Part shown: piece after piece, positions 10,106 through 20,699 of the stretch
Layout: each line of letters opens with the position of its first letter
How positions within the stretch are numbered: position 1 is the first letter of the stretch
DNA from: Rhodeus uyekii
Taxonomy: Eukaryota; Chordata; Actinopteri; Cypriniformes; Acheilognathidae
DNA: 64,000 bases
Direction of reading: 5' to 3'
Assembly: GCA_037043235.1 (NCBI GenBank)
Contig: JAWRVZ010000140.1
Location: 1,790,797 to 1,854,796, forward strand
Made by a program: the position numbers and the translations under genes
The notes under the pieces: generated by a model
Databases searched by the model: none
The model's input: only the letters and a program-made list of their open reading frames with translations
Told to the model about the DNA's origin: nothing

Positions 10106-10860
10106 CAGTTAAACCCCGATTTACGAAGTTAATCCATTCTGAATGTCAAACTTTTCATATGGCAGTCAGGCTTTTACATGTCAATTACCTAAACCGTTCC
10201 AAGCCCTACAAAAGCACAATATTCAGCATGGGACAAAATGCAACCCAGGTCCATATTTTTCAACAACTTCCTTTGTTTGACTCAATGAAAAGCATCCTCT
10301 TCTTCCCTTTGTCTTCAGCAACAATCTTCACATCCATGGTTACTGATTAGAAAAAAGTTTATGCTAAAAGAGAAGCTGGTGGGAGCGATGCTGACCAATA
10401 GGAGAGCAGGATTGTAAAAAGTGTTCCCCTTCTTACATGGACTATTCCAGCCATCCCTGTCATTCAATGCGAAATGGACTATTCTAAACTTTCCCTCGGA
10501 TTTCAGGAAGTAACTGACAGAGATTGGCTGAAGATTGTATATAGTTTATTGAGTGAAATACAGGGAATTAGTGTCAATCGTTGAGGTTTTATCGATCTAT
10601 GCACCTTTATTAAATACCAGTTTTGGATCATTCCCTGAGTGAGACATCATTGTTCTGACCGGACAAACTGTAGTCTTCAACCAACCCGAACCAAAATTAG
10701 CGCGAATATCAAAACAAAACTCGGAAATCGTCGCCTCGCCGAGATTTCGTTTTTCGCATCTCGATCATTTTGTCGTAACTCGGGCAGAAAAAACCCGAAA
10801 TCTTTTATCGTATGTCGAACTTTTCGTACGTAGAGCGTTTCGTAAGTCGGGGTTCTACTG
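10106..10860 (+). mobile_element. Tigger-like non-autonomous DNA transposon, copy 1
   Basis: A 755-bp element flanked by TA on both sides (10104-10105, 10861-10862). The ends are inverted repeats: CAGTTAAACCCCGATTTACG at the left and, read inward from the right, CAGTAGAACCCCGACTTACG. CAGT termini with a TA target duplication are typical of the Tc1/mariner pogo-Tigger group. The interior is CpG-rich at the right end and codes for nothing recognisable. Confidence 0.85.
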
Positions 10861-11837
10861 TACTTTTCTTTTTTCCTTCCACATTTTGTTTTTATGTTCC
10901 ACAAATAAAAGGATTTCAGTTTTTTTAGGAATAGAAGAAAAACACTCAAAATACAACTATTTTAGCTACAAGATGATATATTGTGGATATAAAGAATAAT
11001 AGTTCTCGTTGCATCTGTAGGGGAATTACAGTTAAGACCTGAGGACCAGATATGTTGAAATTTTTGTGAAGTTTAGTTTGCAGTTTCATCAGCAGAAGCC
11101 AGCTTCAGGTCTCACAAGGAGTTTGTAGGCCGCCCCAAATACAATAACATTGTATTGATGTGTCAACTATGTCAATGATGACGTTAAAATGATTCTGATT
11201 GGCTAAGAAAGAAAAGAAAGAAAGATACACAAAACTAGTAATTTTCCACACAAGAGCAGACAGTCTGAAGCATATCTTCGTTGATCACATGGTTGACGGG
11301 TTCGTGACGTAGCTTGTCGAGAACAACAAGTCATTCCGTCTCCTGATGGTGCAGGTTAATCACCTCACAGATACAGACCATATTAACACACACACACACA
11401 CACATACGCAACATCTCCAAGGCTGAACTCGGCTCAGGCTCCAACAATCAACAGAAACTTCCCAAAACATTCTGATAACATGCTCTATCTGTTGAGACGC
11501 GCAGACAATATTCATCCTTACTCAATGGAAAACTACAGAAAAGTAATGAACAAAGGATTTACCTAATAGAAATCCCTAACTTGATTATAAATCACTCTTT
11601 ACAACTCATTCAAATAGAAAAAGAAAAAGGAAAAGAACATATGAAAAATAAGACAAAGAAACATGAAAAAAAGACAGAAAAGAATATAGGTATAAATACA
11701 AAAATAAAAGAATAATATATACAAGCGGCAATGGATTTCCAAATCGTATCTTTCACATCCTTGTCTCTTGACTGAAGAAATAGCACTCAAATATCTGTTT
11801 CGTTCCACTGTGTAGCCTTAAAGAACTAATTTTTAAG

Positions 11838-12320
11838 GCATTTCTCGCTTGGCATATTCTGCTCAATAACTTTATGTTGATAAACACACATGTAAAGTGA
11901 TTGACAGTATGTTAGGTACATTTATATGGAAAAACTAATTTCACCACATTAAGAAATCAGTAATGATAAAGGTGGTCTCAATTTCAATTCACTTTAGCGC
12001 TCTAAATAACATTTTTAAAATAAGCTGACTCAAACGATATTTTCAAAATCCTTGCTCTGTTTGGAATATAATCCAAACAGGTCATTCCTACTGGGGTGAA
12101 CATGCTTTTAAAAAATGTACGGACTTTGAATATGTCCGCACTTTCTATTTGTCCTTCCACTGGATCAGTAAAGTCTAACTATTCTAAAATTAGATCCCTT
12201 TTTTTTCTTTCTTTTTTTTTTTACAAGAAAATGTCTCTACCTCTCATGTTATTTCTTATTGGAACAACGTCCTCAATAATGTAAATTGGACTCATGTTTT
12301 GCGGTTGCTCCAAAAATGAT
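11838..12320 (+). mobile_element. L1/Tx1-type LINE ORF2 3' fragment, copy 1
   Basis: With stops and shifts ignored, the plus strand reads segments typical of fish L1/Tx1 (Swimmer-like) ORF2 downstream of the RT: VDKHTCKVIDS, LGTFIWKN, YFQNPCSVWNII, HSYWGEHAF, then SHVISYWNNV and NWTHV. Forms the start of module B. Sister copies: 25248-25690, 51820-52262 (minus), 55819-56125 (plus, with about 170 bp deleted). Confidence 0.65.
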
Positions 12321-13092
12321 TCCTTACAAAAAATCATACTGCTGTAACGAGGCATTTGGGCTTTGTGATATCGCATAGGAGCTTTCTTATTGCAATGCTT
12401 ACAGAACTAGTCATTTTAACAAGAGATTCTCATTTTAATATGCGCATATTTTAAAGTCCTCACAATGTAACAACTGTTGAGCCAGAAAAGATAAAACTCT
12501 GAGGAAGAAAAAACAAACAGCTGAACAACAATGAAGAGACCATGTGTAAACTCGTAAAAAGCAAAATAAGCAACTTTTTTAGTTGTTTTTTTGATTTTTT
12601 TATCAAACAGAACAATGGACTGCTCCCTGTATGAGAGAAGCAGAAAAAGAATTCGAATTAGTTTTTTTTTATCTAAAAACTAAAACTACAAATATGAAAA
12701 AGTCTATTAAAGTGAACACTATATAAGATGCATCAGTGTGTAGCTGCATATGTGGTAACCATTTTATGAAAACAATAAGCCCTGTGAAACTGATTTACAC
12801 TGATTTCAGAAAAGCTGAGAGGCATTTAACAACGCATAAAATCACATTCAGCACATTCATGATGGAGTTTGTGTGGAGCAGCTTGTACTGTGAACTGAAA
12901 TATTGATGCATTTTTATATAGTGTTCAATTTATTCCTTTAAACAACAAATACAATTCCAGCACATTTGTGGATAGAAATAATGCCAAGGATAAAATATAT
13001 AATATGCAAAAAAACTACTTTCAGATCTTCCGACCTTTGTGCCTCAAGCTGAAAGTGAAAATTGTTGCGTATATTTTATAATATTACATACA
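12321..13092. repeat. Module B body, copy 1
   Basis: Non-coding repeat shared with 25690-26360, 51130-51820 (inverted) and 56125-56960. It carries A- and T-rich tracts and a small MITE (12713-12927). No gene. Confidence 0.7.
12713..12927. mobile_element. Small MITE in module B
   Basis: About 215 bp bounded by imperfect inverted repeats TGAACACTATATAAGATGCA and, inverted, TGAACACTATATAAAAATGC. Present at the same place in all four B copies, so it entered before B was duplicated. Superfamily unknown. Confidence 0.5.
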
Positions 13093-13094
13093 TA

Positions 13095-13970
13095 CCGTAT
13101 TTATTCGAGTATAACACGCAAAATTTTCTACCAAAAAAGAAATCAAAGTTAGGGATGCACGAGGGCTGGGCTGGGCTGGGGTGGGGTGGGGTTTGTTTTG
13201 ACGGCCGGTCCTTTGAGGGCGCCGGCGAATTGTGAGTTCACGCTGCGCATTTTACAGGCTGTTTAAGTAGCAATATATGTATAAAATAAAAGGCAGACTC
13301 GTGAGTGCAATTCAGCAGCTGTATTCAAACATAAACCGCGGCAACAACCGCAATATAGCTCAAAGCAATCGATTGCCGATTGCATGATACGTTACATCCC
13401 ATAACACAGGCTGCAGCCTCTCACTGTACGTGAGGGTGAAGAAAAAAAAACGTCCCCTCGCCGCTTCATTTCCTCACCCACACGTTACGGAGAAGACAGG
13501 CATTTTGTGTTTTTTTGTGAAGACAGGCATCAGCAATAAAATGGACGGCACAGAAGACGACCTGCTGTGGAATTCAGACGCAGAAGAAAGCGAAGAAACA
13601 GGAGAAACAGATGTTCCTGCCAACTGGGACACTGATGAAAAATTAACTCCAGAAGAATGGGAGCAACTCTTTAGTGTCTCTGATGAGGAATCTGACGTCG
13701 AAGGATTTTAAATAAATATTTTTACCGGTAATTCTCTTTCGGTATTGTGTTCATTAGTTTATGTTGTCAATAAATATATGTCATATAAGTTATATATGTT
13801 ATATAAGTATGTGTTATACAATAAATAAATGCTTTTTTTAATCATGGCTGCACGTGTTCAACAACATTTTTTGTCAATTACAATGCTTGGTGTGAAACAA
13901 AATTTTATACCGATTTTTTATCTTAAATTAGGGGTATACACGTGTGCGCGATATACTCGAATAAATACGG
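13095..13970 (+). mobile_element. pogo-like MITE, copy 1
   Basis: An 876-bp element with inverted ends CCGTATTTATTCGAGTATAA and, read inward from the right, CCGTATTTATTCGAGTATAT, flanked by a TA duplication (13093-13094, 13971-13972). The three other B copies have the uninterrupted site (for example TA at 26362-26363), proving a single precise insertion. TA duplications fit Tc1/mariner-pogo. It contains a G-rich run (GGGGTGGGGTGGGG type) and a 56-codon ORF but no transposase. Confidence 0.85.
13541..13711 (+). CDS. Acidic 56-residue ORF in pogo-like MITE, copy 1
   Basis: Starts at the ATG of MDGTEDDLLWNSDAEES and ends EESDVEGF; an upstream in-frame ATG at 13430 gives a 93-residue form that is not open in copy 2. 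About 23 of 56 residues are Asp or Glu, with one Lys. The same frame is uninterrupted in all three MITE copies (13541, 17047, 59775), differing by very few residues. An acidic tail ending in a GF-type motif is reminiscent of the C-terminus of some pogo/Tigger-group transposases, so it may be a remnant last exon. Expression and function are unknown. Confidence 0.4.
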   Translation: MDGTEDDLLWNSDAEESEETGETDVPANWDTDEKLTPEEWEQLFSVSDEESDVEGF

Positions 13971-16580
13971 TAATATATTATGCTATTATAATATAATGTT
14001 ATATTTATATAAATATATCATATATATAGGATAGGATTATATACATATATTTAAAATGTAACGCCACAAATGTATTATTGCACAGTAACAAATAACATTT
14101 GTTTTCATTTTTGTAATTATAATAGATGGTAAAGAAAAATGTTTCAATGAAGTTAAAATAATATCAAATACTATAAAGTTGATCCTATAAGACTGGTCTT
14201 GTGGATAAGATTTGACGCAACCAGCGTTTTTTTCTTTTGATCTTTTTAAATAAATGTTTCAGGTGAATTGTTTCAACACATTCAGTTGTTTTGCCTTTAT
14301 TGAATTATGTCTTCATTTAATGAATAAGTACTCAACGCTGCGTGAGAAAGTTTATGTCTCTCAACTTTATTATTTGTCTGTTTGAATAGAGAACAGAGAA
14401 ATGTCTAAAGGGAGACAGAATGTATAAGGACAACCAATGAGAGAGTATAGCCGGATATACCCAATGACTTTAAAAAAAAAAAGAAGTTTTTTTAGGACTC
14501 TATTAAGCATCTTCTTTACGAAGCCCTTATTGAGTGTGCAATGAATGGTGAATAGAATGAATGGTCTTTTTCTCTTATTATTTCCTCAAACGTCATTACT
14601 GACAGTTCTTTAACTTCATTAGATTCTTCTGAACATGAACTGTCCTGAAGATAAATAGAATTTTGAAGAACATGAACGGTTCTTCTGAAGATGATTTGAG
14701 ACCTGGCAGCGCTTCCTCTCACATAGCTGAGCCGTATTTGGTTTGAGGGCAGAAAGAGCCGAGCTTCTCTGTATAGCTTGAAGATGATCGTCTGTAAACA
14801 AACCTGTACGTGGACTTACATTGTCAATGGAACATCGTTGTTGGTCTTTAATTTGCAAAACCGTCATGATCGCTATCATCCAAAGAGATGGCAATCATAT
14901 ATAAGTATGTGTTATACAATAAATAAATGTTTTTTTAATCATGGCTGCACGTGCTCAACAACATTTTTTGTCAATTACAATGCTTGGTGTGAAACAAAAT
15001 TTTATACCGATTTTTTATCGAAAATTAGGGGTATACACGAATAAATACGGTAATATATTATGCTAATATAATATAATATGTTATATTTATATAAATATAT
15101 CATATATATAGGATAGGATTATATACATATATTTAAAATGTAACGCCACAAATGTATTATTGCACAGTAACAAATAACATATGTTTTCATTTTTGTAATT
15201 ATAATAGATGGTAAAGAAAAATGTTTCAATGAAGTTAAAATAATATCAAATACTATAAAGTTGATCCTATAAGACTGGTCTTGTGGATAAGATTTGACGC
15301 AACCAGCGTTTTTTTCTTTTGATCTTTTTAAATAAATGTTTCAGGTGAATTGTTTCAACACATTCAGTTGTTTTGCCTTTATTGAATTATGTCTTCATTT
15401 AATGAATAAGTACTCAACGCTGCGTGAGAAAGTTTATGTCTCTCAACTTTATTATTTGTCTGTTTGAATAGAGAACAGAGAAATGTCTAAAGGGAGACAG
15501 AATGTATAAGGACAACCAATGAGAGAGTATAGCCGGATATACCCAATGACTTTTAAAAAAAAAAGAAGTTTTTTTTAGGACTCTATTAAGCATCTTCTTT
15601 ACGAAGCCCTTATTGAGTGTGCAATGAATGGTGAATAGAATGAATGGTCTTTTTCTCTTATTATTTCCTCAAACGTCATTACTGACAGTTCTTTAACTTC
15701 ATTAGATTCTTCTGAACATGAACTGTCCTGAAGATAAATAGAATTTTGAAGAACATGAACGGTTCTTCTGAAGATGATTTGAGACCTGGCAGCGCTTCCT
15801 CTCACATAGCTGAGCCGTATTTGGTTTGAGGGCAGAAAGAGCCGAGCTTCTCTGTATAGCTTGAAGATGATCGTCTGTAAACAAACCTGTACGTGGACTT
15901 ACATTGTCAATGGAACATCGTTGTTGGTCTTTAATTTGCAAAACCGTCATGATCGCTATCATCCAAAGAGATGGCAATCATATATAAGTATGTGTTATAC
16001 AATAAATAAATGTTTTTTTTAATCATGGCTGCACGTGCTCAACAACATTTTTTGTCAATTACAATGCTTGGTGTGAAACAAAATTTTATACCGATTTTTT
16101 ATCGAAAATTAGGGGTATACACGAATAAATACGGTAATATATTATGCTAATATAATATAATATGTTATATTTATATAAATATATCATATATATAGGATAG
16201 GATTATATACATATATTTAAAATATAACGCCACAAATGTATTATTGCACAGTAACAAATAACATTTGTTTTCATTTTTGTAATTATAATAGATGGTAAAG
16301 AAAAATGTTTCAATGAAGTTAAAATAATATCAAATACTATAAAGTTGATCCTATATGACTGGTCTTGTGGATAAGATTTGACGCAACCAGCGTTTTTTTC
16401 TTTTGATCTTTTTAAATAAATGTTTCAGGTGAATTGTTTCAACACATTCAGTTGTTTTGCCTTTATTGAATTATGTCTGTATAATGTCTGAAATTGAATG
16501 AATAAGTACTCAACGCTGCGTGAGAAAGTTTATGTCTCTCAACTTTATTATTTGTCTGTTTGAATAGAGAACAGAGAAAT
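13797..16580. repeat. 1,083-bp tandem duplication (2.5 units)
   Basis: Units at 13797-14897 and 14898-15980 and a truncated third at 15981-16580, nearly identical. Each joins the 3' end of the pogo-like MITE (about 155 bp ending AATAAATACGG) to the left part of module C, breaking C after GGCAATCAT. The joint shares ATAT between partners, so microhomology-mediated duplication is likely. The third unit ends against the rearranged MITE at 16582. Confidence 0.9.
14516..14722 (-). CDS. Repeated 68-codon ORF of module C
   Basis: The same open frame (MRGSAARSQIIFRRTVHVLQ ... IAHSIRAS) recurs at 15599-15805, 26903-27109 and 57495-57701, and with an altered end at 50389 on the plus strand. A longer overlapping frame (start 14894) leads to a GTAAGT donor-like site. 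No domain was recognised; it may simply be open because the copies are young. Listed for the conserved frame only. Confidence 0.2.
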   Translation of the reverse strand: MRGSAARSQIIFRRTVHVLQNSIYLQDSSCSEESNEVKELSVMTFEEIIREKDHSFYSPFIAHSIRAS

Positions 16581-16581
16581 G

Positions 16582-16718
16582 TCTCAAAGGACCGGCCGTC
16601 AAAACAAACCCCACCCCACCCCAGCCCATCCCTCCTGCATAACGCGTGCCCATCCAACGTTATGCACGAGGGATGGGCTGGGGTGGGGTGGGGTTTGTTT
16701 TGACGGCCGGTCCTTTGA
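16582..16718. repeat. Large hairpin of the MITE G-rich segment
   Basis: About 51 bp at 16582-16634 (CTCAAAGGACCGGCCGTC ... CCATCCCTC) is repeated inverted at 16668-16718, separated by about 33 bp containing AACGTTATGCAC. Both arms carry GGGGT-type runs, one on each strand. Confidence 0.9.
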
Positions 16719-17046
16719 GGGCGCCGGCGAATTGTGAGTTCGCGCTGCGCATTTTACAGGCTGTTTAAGTAGCAATATATGCATAAAATAAAAGGCAGAC
16801 TCGTGAGTGCAATTCAGCAACTGTATTCAAACATAAACCGCGGCAACAACCGCAACATAGCCCAAAGCAATCGATTGCCGATTGCATGATACATTACATC
16901 CCGTAACACAGGCTGCAGCCTCTCACTGTACGTGAGGGCGAAGAAGAAGAAAAAAACGTCCCCTCGCCGCTTCATTTTCTCACCCACACGTTACGGAGAA
17001 GACAGGCATTTTGTGTTTTTTTGTGAAGACAGGCATCAGCAATAAA

Positions 17047-17217
17047 ATGGACGGCACAGAAGACGACCTGCTGTGGAATTCAGATGCAGAAGAAAGCGAA
17101 GAAACCGAAGAAACAGATGTTCCTGCCAACTGGGACACTGATGAAAAATTAACTCCAGAAGAATGGGAGCAACTCTTTAGTGTCTCTGATGAGGAATCTG
17201 ACGTCGAAGGATTTTAA
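17047..17217 (+). CDS. Acidic 56-residue ORF in pogo-like MITE, copy 2
   Basis: Same frame and stop as copy 1, with Gly replaced by Glu in the central ETEETD. Open throughout despite the damaged left end of the element. See copy 1 for composition and possible origin. Confidence 0.4.
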   Translation: MDGTEDDLLWNSDAEESEETEETDVPANWDTDEKLTPEEWEQLFSVSDEESDVEGF

Positions 17218-17483
17218 ATAAATATTTTTTACCGGTAATTCTCTTTCGGTATTGTGTTCATTAGTTTATGTTGTCAATAAATATATGTTATATAAGTTAG
17301 ATATGTTATATAAGTATATGTTATACAATAAATAAATGTTTTTTATCATGGCTGCACGTGTTCAACAACGTTTTTTGTCAATTACAATGCTTGGTGTGAA
17401 ACAAAATTTTATACCGATTTTTAATAGAAAATTAGGAGTGTGCGTTATACACGTGTGCGCGATATACTCGAATAAATACGGTA

Positions 17484-18357
17484 TATATATTTACATTTAT
17501 GAATTTAGCAGACGCTTTTATCCAAAGCGACCTACAATGTGAGGAATTCAGAAAGTGATCTGTCCTGAATATACAAAAGTGCATAGTGCTTACAATACAA
17601 AGTTTCGAACATTGCATAAAAAAGTAGTACAAGCATGGGGAATAGAGGGAGTAAGATAATTAATTTAATTTTTTTGTGTGTGTGTCATGTTAGGTGCATG
17701 TTGTGTTTTCAGTAGTCTTTTAAACCTAGACAAGGAATCTGCATTCTGGATGAGGGCAGGGAGATTGTTCCACCAGCAAGGAGCGGTGAATACAAATGTT
17801 CTTGAGAGGGATTTTTTGCCTCTCTCTGATGGAACCGCGAGTCATCGCTCATTGATCGATCAAAGGTTTCTGGTAGGTGTGTAGATTTGTAACAGTGAGT
17901 GGAAGTATGAAGGGGCTGAGCTTGTGTAAGTTCTGTATGCAAGAGTCAGTGCTTTGACTTTGATGCGTGCTGCAAGTGGGATCCATTGTAGTGAGATGAG
18001 GAGTGGTGTGACATGAGCTCTTTTAGGTTGGTTTAAGACCAGACGAGTTGTGGCGTTCTGGACAGTTGCAGGGGTTTGATTACACTAGCAGGAAGTGTGA
18101 CCAAAAGAGCATTGCAATAATCAAGCCTGGAAATGACCATGGCCTGCACCAGAAGTTTGTGTAGTCTTGGTGGGTAGTCACAGTACAAGCTGCTCCACAC
18201 ATACTCCATCATGAATGGCGCCGATCTGGACAGTGAAATACTGTACTGTAGTGTTGGATCAGCAGGAAAAACTAGAAGCTCCATCTTTGCCAGGTTGAAT
18301 TGCAGATGATGCTCTTTCATCCATCATCCAGCAGATGTCCGCTAGCCAGTTCACGAG
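17484..18357 (-). mobile_element. L2-type LINE fragment 2 (3' end)
   Basis: Starts with the conserved L2 3' tail (TTTAGCAGACGCTTTTATCC, AAAGCGACC) directly beside the MITE end and runs into the RT C-terminal part (LLVQAMVISRLDYCNALLV, SVIKPLQLSRTPQLVW, MKEHHLQFNLAKMELLVFPA). About 130 bp of RT is replaced by a 39-bp piece at 18179-18217 that matches module B (12856-12893). Fragment 6 has the same patch. Confidence 0.85.
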
Positions 18358-18984
18358 TTCACACTTATCAATGATTCAGGGGCAGTAAAAGGTATGCGTA
18401 TTTGGCTTGCTGTCCGAGGAGAGGGCTCCGAGCTCGGTATTTGGCCCGTACCTGGAGCACTCCCCCCGTATCCTGACTTTGATAGGAATGATTAAGTGTG
18501 AGGAGTCGGGGTGGTGGAGGGATGCCGTAAACCGTCAAGAGGTGTAGGTGAGTCAAACATTGCCTTCTCCATTGCCGCAGCAATGATGTTCCCTCACACG
18601 ATGTTCCCTCACACGCTTCCACTCATGCTGATAGGATGAGGTGTAATTGCTGATGATGAGTTGATTGCTTTAATCCTTGAACGTGCTCCTCCCGAACTTT
18701 GTTAATCAAACATCATTTCATCATTTCAACCTGGAGCTCTCCCCCAAAAATTGCAGTCCAGTCGGACAGCCGCTAGGAAGGAGTTGATGACCCCCAAAAA
18801 TGGCGAGGTAAAGTTGGGTGGGTTGTTGAAATGTCGGGAGGGAGTTTGTTATTTATGTTGTCCGAGAGGATGAGTATCACTGGTAATTGGTTGTAGACCA
18901 ATTGGCTTGAGGCACAGAGGAGATGGTTTGCTTTGCGTTGGAGAGGTGCTTGTTGTTTGACTTGTAGCAAGATTTAGGGACTGG

Positions 18985-19772
18985 GCTCCTGCGGGAGCGT
19001 TGCTGCTGCGGTGGTGGAGAATTTGAGAGAACTGGCTCCTGCGGTAGTTGAGCGGTTTTCCCCTTAGCCTGACTCCTGCGGGAGTGTGAGGGAACATCAT
19101 TGCTGCGGCAATGGCTGCGGGAGCCTCACTGCTGCGGCAGTGGAGTAATTTCCCCTTAAGTTGACTCAGAATGTGGGGCAAGATTATTGCTGCGGTGATG
19201 GAAGCAAGTTCAGAACTGAGCTCCTGCAGGAGCCTCACTGCTGCGGCAGTGGAGTAATTTCCCCTTATATTGACTCCTGCGGAAATGTTGGGGAACATCA
19301 TTGCTGCGGCAATGGAAGAGAGTTCTGAACTGAGCTCCTGCGGGAGCCTCACTGCTGCGGCAGTGGAGTAATCTCCCCTTAGCTGACTCCTGCGGGAGTG
19401 TGGGGAACATCATTGCTGCGGCAATGGAAGAGAGTTCGGAACTGAGCTCCTGCGGGAGCCTCACTGCTACGGCAGTGGAGTAATTTCCCCTTAGATTGAC
19501 TCCTGCGGGAGTGTTGGGGAACATCATTGCTGTGGCAATGGAAAAGAGAGTTCGGAACTGAGCTCCTGTGGGAGCCTCACTGCTGCGGCAGAGGAGTAAT
19601 TTCCCCTTAAGCGGACTTCTGCAGGAGTGTAGGGGAACATCATTGCTACGGTGATGGAAGCAAGTTCAGAACTGAGCTCCTGCGGGAGCCTCACTGCTGC
19701 GGCAGTGGAATAATTTCCCCATAGGCTGACTCCTGCGGGAGTGTGGGGGAACATCATTGCTGCGGCAATGGA
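18985..19772. repeat. Tandem array of short TGCG-loop hairpins
   Basis: About seven units of roughly 112-116 bp. Each unit holds up to four short perfect inverted repeats around the same TGCG: ACTCCTGCGGGAGT, CATTGCTGCGGCAATG, GCTCCTGCGGGAGC and CACTGCTGCGGCAGTG, with TTTCCCCTTA between units. Stem sequences differ but pairing is kept. Ends in TGCGGCAATGG at 19772. Reading frames across it are by-products of the repeat. Confidence 0.9.
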
Positions 19773-19799
19773 GGGTGTGGCTGTGAAGATAGTATGTGG

Positions 19800-20110
19800 A
19801 AAGGAGCAGATATTGACTGATGAGAGTTTGTTGGGCTTGTTTGATGTTTGATCGGATGTAACTCTTGAGCTTCTGAAGACCAGAGGCCCAGTGCTTGTAT
19901 CTGCTGTTGGGAAAGGCCTGTTGGGTGGTTGCTGCACCTATGCAGAAAGAGTGGCTGGAAAATTGGTCTGTTGGGAAGCCAGTATGGAGTAGCGTAGCTT
20001 TAAGGTGTATTTAGAACCAGAAATGTGAGATGGGGTGGTTAGAATCATCTATGAAGATTGGGTCAGATGGTAGTTTGACCTGTGAGTTTTTGAAATGGAG
20101 GTAGGCTGAG
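19800..20110 (-). pseudogene. Tyrosine recombinase C-terminus, second copy
   Basis: The minus strand reads LLHTGFPTDQFSSHSFCIGA, homologous to the H-x-x-R box of tyrosine recombinases, but the Arg is Cys (codon near 19943). A little further on, the sequence that would encode the Tyr-containing SYIR motif is out of frame through loss of about 2 bases. A duplicate of 20690-20960 at a spacing of about 870 bp. Dead. Confidence 0.6.
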
Positions 20111-20145
20111 AGGGTTTGATATGGCTGGATTGGTGATGGAAGATT

Positions 20146-20270
20146 GAAGATGTAGATGAAGTGGCCTTTTCTTGTTAGGTTGATGGAAGATTGAAGATGT
20201 AGATGAAGTGGCCTTTTCTTGTTAGTTTGATGGAAGATTTAGATGAAGTGGCCTTTTCTTGTTAGGTTGG
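20146..20270. repeat. About 50-bp tandem repeat, 3 copies
   Basis: Three near-identical units of GATGGAAGATT, AGATGAAGTGGCC and TTTTCTTGTTAG; the third lacks 10 bases. Confidence 0.9.
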
Positions 20271-20415
20271 TCTTGCTTTGTTTAATGAAAATAAGAGATG
20301 GTTTCTTCGTCCAGTACTGGCAAGTCAGAAATTGTAAGATGTACTTTTGGGTTAAAGCTGGATGTGACGGTGAGTTCTGAGCATCTGAGGAATCCGAAAG
20401 CCCAGGATGAACATA

Positions 20416-20632
20416 GCATCACTGCTGCGGCAGTGGGATAACTTCCCCTTGGCTGACTCCTGCGGGGGTGTCACTTCTGCGGCAGTGGACAATTCGAGAG
20501 GCCTTGCTCCTGCGGGAGCGTCACTGCTGAGGCAGTGGATAATTAGAGAGAACTGGCTGAGCGTTGCTGCTGCGGCAGTGGAGGATTGAGAGACCTGGCT
20601 CCTGCGGGAGCGTCACTGCTGCGACAATGGAA
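20416..20632. repeat. Second hairpin array in region D
   Basis: Four to five units of the same TGCG-loop hairpins (TCACTGCTGCGGCAGTG, GCTCCTGCGGGAGC) with a different linker (GGATAATTAGAGAG type). Some stems carry mismatches (CTTCTGCGGCAG, CTGCTGCGACAA). Confidence 0.85.
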
Positions 20633-20699
20633 AGCAGTGGCCATGAAGTTGTAAGTGGGGAGGAGCTGATGCTTAGAGTTTGAAGAGCTTGTTTGATGT

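Larger units (their letters stand above)
8057..11836 (+). repeat. Module A, copy 1
   Basis: Colinear with the left palindrome arm (34621-36763) up to about 9931, and from about 9480 to 11830 colinear with the reverse complement of 37870-40320. It is therefore the only copy showing the two halves joined. It holds two tRNA-like SINE heads, a TA tract, a Tigger-like MITE and about 1 kb of unrecognised DNA (10863-11836). It ends at the switch to module B near 11837. No host gene lies inside. Confidence 0.8.
16582..17481 (+). mobile_element. pogo-like MITE, copy 2, with rearranged 5' end
   Basis: The right end is intact (GGATATAC-type terminus to CGG at 17481, then TA). The left terminus is missing and replaced by an inverted copy of internal MITE sequence, forming a large hairpin (16582-16718). 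The interior is colinear with copies 1 and 3, including the acidic ORF. Confidence 0.85.

Noticed and set aside
18985..19772. CRISPR-like array
   Set aside because: Regular short palindromes recall CRISPR repeats, but this is vertebrate DNA, the intervals are themselves repeated and no Cas genes exist.
18849..19937. Long Ala/Ser-rich minus-strand ORFs over region D
   Set aside because: Open only because the 112-116-bp hairpin repeat lacks stops in several frames; no domain and composition follows the repeat.
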